From positions 1 to 9,245 of the forward strand of contig CALFXN010000087.1 of the NCBI GenBank assembly GCA_937957815.1: a stretch of DNA of 9,245 nucleotides, in the 5' to 3' direction. The DNA is from an uncultured Synergistales bacterium. Its GTDB lineage: Bacteria; Synergistota; Synergistia; Synergistales; Aminobacteriaceae. Shown in pieces: positions 6,493-9,245 of this stretch. Within the stretch, counting starts at the first letter, position 1, and each line of letters opens with the position of its first letter. A model generated the notes under the pieces. That model had not been told where the DNA came from. It saw only the letters and a program-made list of their open reading frames with translations, and did no database searches. The translations under genes were made by a program, and so were the position numbers.

Positions 6493-7703
6493 GGCGTCGT
6501 CTTCGCCCCGGAGGCGCCGGGCGTCGCCTCGATCGTTCCGGCGGTCACCCCCGTCACCGACATTCCGAGTTCCTCGAGCCGGACGGCGAGATCCTCGGCG
6601 TTGCCTTCCGTGTTGACGTCGAGTTCCAGTTTGTTGTTCCGGAACGAACGCTGATAGACAGCCGTCACGCCCTTCGTCTCTTCGAGCGCGCTCTTGAGCC
6701 TGCGCGCATCGGCGAACGAAACGCCGTCGGCGAACAGCTTCACGACGCGTCCCGTCACCCCTCCGGCGCTCCCGCTCACGAGCGAGTAGGCCACCTTGTT
6801 GACGAGCCCCGAGGACGCCTTTTCCGCCGCGATCTTGAGTCCCTTGACGGCTCCGTCCTGCGCGGACACCCCGATCTGCTTCACTTCGGGAATCTCGCTC
6901 CCGAGAACGTACCCCGTCTGGGTGATGACGGCCTTGAGCTGCAACTGGCTCCGGACGCCCCAGAGCTTCTGTCCCGCCGCGTGCTGCGTCGTATACGTCA
7001 CGGACTGTGCCTTCGCGTGGATGATCACGTCGGCCTGGAACGTCTTCGCGAGTTCCTTGAGCCGGTCCATGTCACCGGTCCGTTCCGCCATGTCCCATTC
7101 GGACTTGTGAAGCGACTTCGCCTGTTCCTGATCGACCATGAGATACCCGGCCTTCTGGAAGAGCGCGAGCGTGGTCCCCTCGACCGTGGAAAGGAAGGGC
7201 TTCTGGCCGTCTATGGCCTCGTCGACGACGATCATGACCCTCGGGTTGCCGAGCGCGTCGATGACCGCCGGTCCGAGCACTCCGTCAAGAGCGGCGACGG
7301 ATACCGTGCACTTCGCATGGAGTCTGAGGATGTCGTCCGAGCCGACTTCCTCCTTCGTGACCTTGAGATCCTTCACGATTCCCCTGGCCTGCGAGAAGAC
7401 CCGGTCTTTGACGACCTGAAACTCCTTCATTTCGGAGACGCTTTCGACGTACGCCCCGATACCCTTCTCGACGGCGTCCCGATAGACCGAACGCTTCGCC
7501 TCGTCGCGCGCGCGGGTCGTGTCGCCGTTCAGGATCGCCCCTTCGCCGTACGCCTCGACCTCGATCGCGTCCCCGCCCGAAGAGGCGGCGTTTCCCGTCG
7601 CGGCCGGTTTTCCCTTCGCGGCCTCCGCGACCGGGGAGAGCCCCCCGAGAAGCAGGAAGATCGCCGCGAGCGGGAGAACCGGCCACAGCCCCCGGCGGTT
7701 CAC
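6489..7703 (-). CDS. Secreted FlgT-like protein (flagellar assembly protein T-type)
   Basis: A 404-residue exported protein. The signal peptide is residues 1-29 (PLAAIFLLLGGLSPVAEAA). Residues 46-140 resemble the FlgT N-terminal/LPP20 domain: VEAYGEGAI, TRARDEAKRSVYRDAVEKGIGAYV, then KDRVFSQARGIVKDLKV and LHAKCTVSVAAL. Residues 153-275 look like the Rossmann-like middle domain of FlgT or CsgG-type proteins (PRVMIVVDE, LFQKAGYLMVD, ADVIIHAKAQSV). Residues 319-392 form a beta-alpha-beta-beta-alpha-beta unit (VVKLFADGVSF..LEETKGVTAVY..LELDVN). FlgT in Vibrio builds the H-ring around the flagellar basal body, but no flagellar gene is nearby, so the flagellar link is unproven. GTG at 7703 is chosen for its signal peptide and the AGAGG site overlapping the upstream stop; the gap is 5 bp. 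Confidence 0.8.
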   Translation of the reverse strand: MNRRGLWPVLPLAAIFLLLGGLSPVAEAAKGKPAATGNAASSGGDAIEVEAYGEGAILNGDTTRARDEAKRSVYRDAVEKGIGAYVESVSEMKEFQVVKDRVFSQARGIVKDLKVTKEEVGSDDILRLHAKCTVSVAALDGVLGPAVIDALGNPRVMIVVDEAIDGQKPFLSTVEGTTLALFQKAGYLMVDQEQAKSLHKSEWDMAERTGDMDRLKELAKTFQADVIIHAKAQSVTYTTQHAAGQKLWGVRSQLQLKAVITQTGYVLGSEIPEVKQIGVSAQDGAVKGLKIAAEKASSGLVNKVAYSLVSGSAGGVTGRVVKLFADGVSFADARRLKSALEETKGVTAVYQRSFRNNKLELDVNTEGNAEDLAVRLEELGMSVTGVTAGTIEATPGASGAKTTP

Positions 7704-7708
7704 GCCGC

Positions 7709-8788
7709 TCACCTCTTGACCACGAGCACCCGGCACTTGGCCAGGAAGTTCATCTTGCTGTGTCGCATCTTGTCCGCCGCGGCGTTCGTGACGACGATGT
7801 CGACGTTGTTCGGTCCCACCAGCTTGACGGGCTTCACGATGAGCGGCCTGTCGGCGACCTTCGCGCTCCCCTTGGCCCATTCCATGTTCGTGTGATACTC
7901 GCACTGGCCGGAGTTCAGGAGGACTTCGTCCTCGGCGATGCCCGGGCCGTAGACGACTTTGCCGCGCTGATCGAGGACGCGGAACGTCACCGCGGGGATC
8001 AGCGGCAGGCCACGGCAGTCGAGGATCACGCCGGTATAGGCGTACCTGCCGGAGGATTTGCCGGGCTTTTCGTCGCCCGTGGACTTCGGCAGATACGGAA
8101 CCACCGACTGCCGGACCTTATCGAGCTTGATGCGTCCCGTGACCGTGAAGATCTCTCCGTCGAACTTCGCGTCCGTGATCTCGACGTTCTTGATCAACCC
8201 CTGGACCTGCGTCCGGACAGTGTCGTTCGCGACCATGAAGTCGTCCATCTTCGTCTCGGACGAGAGTTGCACGCCCTTGATGAACTCGAGCAGGTTCCGC
8301 TGAAGGTCGAGCGTCGCGCCCCGGCGGGCAAGGAGCTTTCCCTGCCCCGTTCCTTCCTTTCCCGTGGGAGGAACCGCCTGCCCCGTCGCCTCGATATATT
8401 CCGAAGTCCAGTTGATCCGCGCGTTCTTCCCCTCTTCGACGAGCTCCCCCTTCACCATCTCGGACTGCTTTATCTGGGAGACGTCGATCGTGTAGCCGTC
8501 CATCGCGCGTTCGACGGGAAGCGCGCTGTCGTCGATGACTGGAAGGTCCTGCGCCGCCTGCATCGCCGCGTCATTCTTCGCGGCTTCGTCAACGGCGGGA
8601 AGAGGTTCCTTCGCCGCATCGGAAGTCACCCCGGGCTGCTGCGCAGCGTCCTTCGCCGGATCGGACGGTTTCTCAACCGGAGGCAGCGGCGGCAGATCCG
8701 TCGCCGCAACCGCAGACGTCACGGTTCCGGCGCATACGCTCCCAGCGATGACCAACGCAATCAGAATCCGGACAGGAATTTGTTTCAT
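7709..8788 (-). CDS. Secreted LPP20-domain-like protein, long form, first gene of the envelope operon
   Basis: A 359-residue protein with a signal peptide (MKQIPVRILIALVIAGSVCAG..AVAA, cleavage near residue 29). A Pro/Ala/Asp-rich, probably disordered stretch covers about residues 30-95. Residues 124-232 form the LPP20/FlgT_N-like domain, with ARINWTSEYIEATGQ, KLLARRGATLDLQRNLLEFI, a long helix around VRTQVQGLIKNVEI and IFTVTGRIKL. Residues 248-359 are a beta-rich domain I cannot name (YTGVILDCRG, VTFRVLDQRGKVVYG, VDIVVTNAAADK). ATG at 8788 is preferred over an in-frame ATG at 8833 because it starts at the signal peptide and has AAGGGAG nine bases upstream. It is the first gene after the promoter at 8906-8934. 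Probably periplasmic; partners are likely the downstream products. Confidence 0.8.
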   Translation of the reverse strand: MKQIPVRILIALVIAGSVCAGTVTSAVAATDLPPLPPVEKPSDPAKDAAQQPGVTSDAAKEPLPAVDEAAKNDAAMQAAQDLPVIDDSALPVERAMDGYTIDVSQIKQSEMVKGELVEEGKNARINWTSEYIEATGQAVPPTGKEGTGQGKLLARRGATLDLQRNLLEFIKGVQLSSETKMDDFMVANDTVRTQVQGLIKNVEITDAKFDGEIFTVTGRIKLDKVRQSVVPYLPKSTGDEKPGKSSGRYAYTGVILDCRGLPLIPAVTFRVLDQRGKVVYGPGIAEDEVLLNSGQCEYHTNMEWAKGSAKVADRPLIVKPVKLVGPNNVDIVVTNAAADKMRHSKMNFLAKCRVLVVKR

Positions 8789-8905
8789 TCGCAAACACTC
8801 CCTTCGTACCCTCTCAGATGGAATGCGTTTCATTCACCCGTTCCGTTTCCGCCCTTTCCGCCTTCGGTTCAGAAACGTCCGAAAACGAGGAACCCGAGTG
8901 CGCCT

Positions 8906-8934
8906 ATTGTACTTTGTCTGGATTGTTTTCTCAA
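8906..8934 (-). promoter_or_regulatory. Sigma-70-type promoter of the leftward envelope operon
   Basis: On the minus strand TTGAGA (8934-8929) is followed after exactly 17 bases by TACAAT (8911-8906). Each box differs from consensus by one base. Transcription would begin near 8899, giving a leader of about 110 nt before the first ATG at 8788. It lies between the IclR-family gene's stop and the first operon gene, so the five-gene unit need not depend on read-through. Confidence 0.72.
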
Positions 8935-8937
8935 TCC
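8920..8937. repeat. Inverted repeat over the -35 box
   Basis: GGATTG-TTTTCT-CAATCC has two perfect 6-base arms around a 6-base spacer and covers the -35 box at 8929-8934. No T run follows on either strand, so it does not look like a terminator; its position suits a repressor operator. The adjacent IclR-family gene makes that family a candidate binder, but this is inference. Confidence 0.4.
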
Positions 8938-8988
8938 GGAGTCGCCGGAATCCTTTCGTCCGCGCCTTCGGACACCGCACGGGCGCTC

Positions 8989-9198
8989 TCAGCGGCGAAA
9001 CCCCAGCTCCCTCGAAATTCCCTCCGCGACCGTCCGGACACGATCTCCGAGGGTCTTCGCGCGATCATCGCCGAGACGGTACGCCGGAGCGGTAATACTC
9101 ACGGCTCCAGCGGGAGTCCCGTCCAGAGAACGGACGGCGGCTCCGACGCAGCGGATCCCCTCCTCGTTTTCCTGGTTCTCTTCGGCCCAGCCGTTGCG
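8989..9198 (-). CDS. IclR-family transcriptional regulator, C-terminal fragment
   Basis: The last 69 residues of a regulator, open at its 5' end where genomic sequence meets adapter. RNGWAEENQENEEGIRCVGAAVRSLDGTPAGAVSI, then RLGDDRAKTLGDRVRTVAEGISRELGF, match the end of the IclR effector-binding (GAF-like) domain: G-Y/W-A-x2-x2-E-x4-G-x2-C-V-A-A-x-V, a G-x2-x-A-x2-S strand pair, and a final helix ending IS-x2-LG. The conserved Cys of that motif is present (C17 of the fragment). The missing part would hold the N-terminal winged helix-turn-helix. The ligand cannot be judged from this piece. It lies upstream of, and on the same strand as, the envelope operon. Confidence 0.88.
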   Translation of the reverse strand, partial: RNGWAEENQENEEGIRCVGAAVRSLDGTPAGAVSITAPAYRLGDDRAKTLGDRVRTVAEGISRELGFRR

Positions 9199-9245
9199 AG
9201 ATCGGAAGAGCGTCGTGTAGGGAAAGAGTGTAGATCTCGGTGGTC
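9199..9245. other. Illumina TruSeq adapter read-through (artefact)
   Basis: The sequence from 9199 opens with AGATCGGAAGAGCGTCGTGT and continues to the end as the reverse complement of the TruSeq universal adapter. The IclR reading frame is good up to 9198 and loses family resemblance there. This is library sequence, not genome, and should be removed before any use of the contig end. Confidence 0.97.

Noticed and set aside
5281..6654. A 457-codon plus-strand open frame opposite the propeller and short LPP20-like genes
   Set aside because: His/Arg/Asp-rich shadow with no recognisable domain; the minus strand has coherent exported proteins with overlaps typical of an operon.
8920..8937. The inverted repeat as a terminator for the IclR-family gene
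   Set aside because: Short 6-bp stem with no T run after it on either strand, and it coincides with a promoter -35 box.
7760..9220. A 486-codon plus-strand open frame opposite the FlgT/LPP20-like genes
   Set aside because: It runs opposite genes with signal peptides and ribosome sites, is Arg-rich, and its end lies inside the adapter.

Overview
This is a GC-rich bacterial window (I estimate a little over 60% GC) that looks like the end of a draft or metagenomic contig. Its last 47 bases (9199-9245) are not genomic: they read as Illumina TruSeq adapter. The lineage is uncertain. A RemB-like gene directly before gyrB is a Firmicutes-type order, while an operon of secreted LPP20/FlgT-like proteins is something I associate with Synergistota-like diderms. 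I lean to Synergistota or a relative with moderate to low confidence, from general knowledge rather than a database match.

Left part (2-2058): the 3' end of a UvrD-type helicase-nuclease with a C-terminal PD-(D/E)XK domain and four cysteines spaced as in AddB-type iron-sulfur nucleases. It converges on a YitT-family membrane protein gene, and the two stop codons overlap in one CTAG.

Central part (1990-4513): yitT diverges from a rightward operon. The operon has an extended -10 promoter, a small RemB (DUF370)-like gene with a GTG start, gyrB with a probable TTG start, and a 69-residue single-span membrane protein. It ends at a perfect 19-bp symmetric terminator that can serve both strands. 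As given, gyrB carries one frameshift near 3273-3288; everything on both sides is intact GyrB, so a sequencing or assembly error is the likeliest cause.

Right part (4529-8988): a leftward five-gene operon behind a good sigma-70 promoter (TTGAGA-17-TACAAT, minus strand). All five products carry signal peptides. In order of transcription they are a 359-aa LPP20-like protein, a 404-aa FlgT-like protein, a 161-aa LPP20-like protein, a 240-aa protein with six Y/F-D-x5-W repeats (likely a small beta-propeller), and a helical repeat protein split from its signal peptide by an in-frame TGA. The genes are spaced 30 bp or less or overlap, so they are probably co-translated parts of one envelope or periplasmic assembly. 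This is the least described part of the window. Upstream, the tail of an IclR-family regulator runs into the adapter.

There is no gene-free stretch longer than 300 bases. The longest gap (8789-8988, 200 bp) holds the operon promoter, an inverted repeat over its -35 box, and a leader of about 110 nt. I saw no tRNA, rRNA, CRISPR array, insertion sequence or attachment site.
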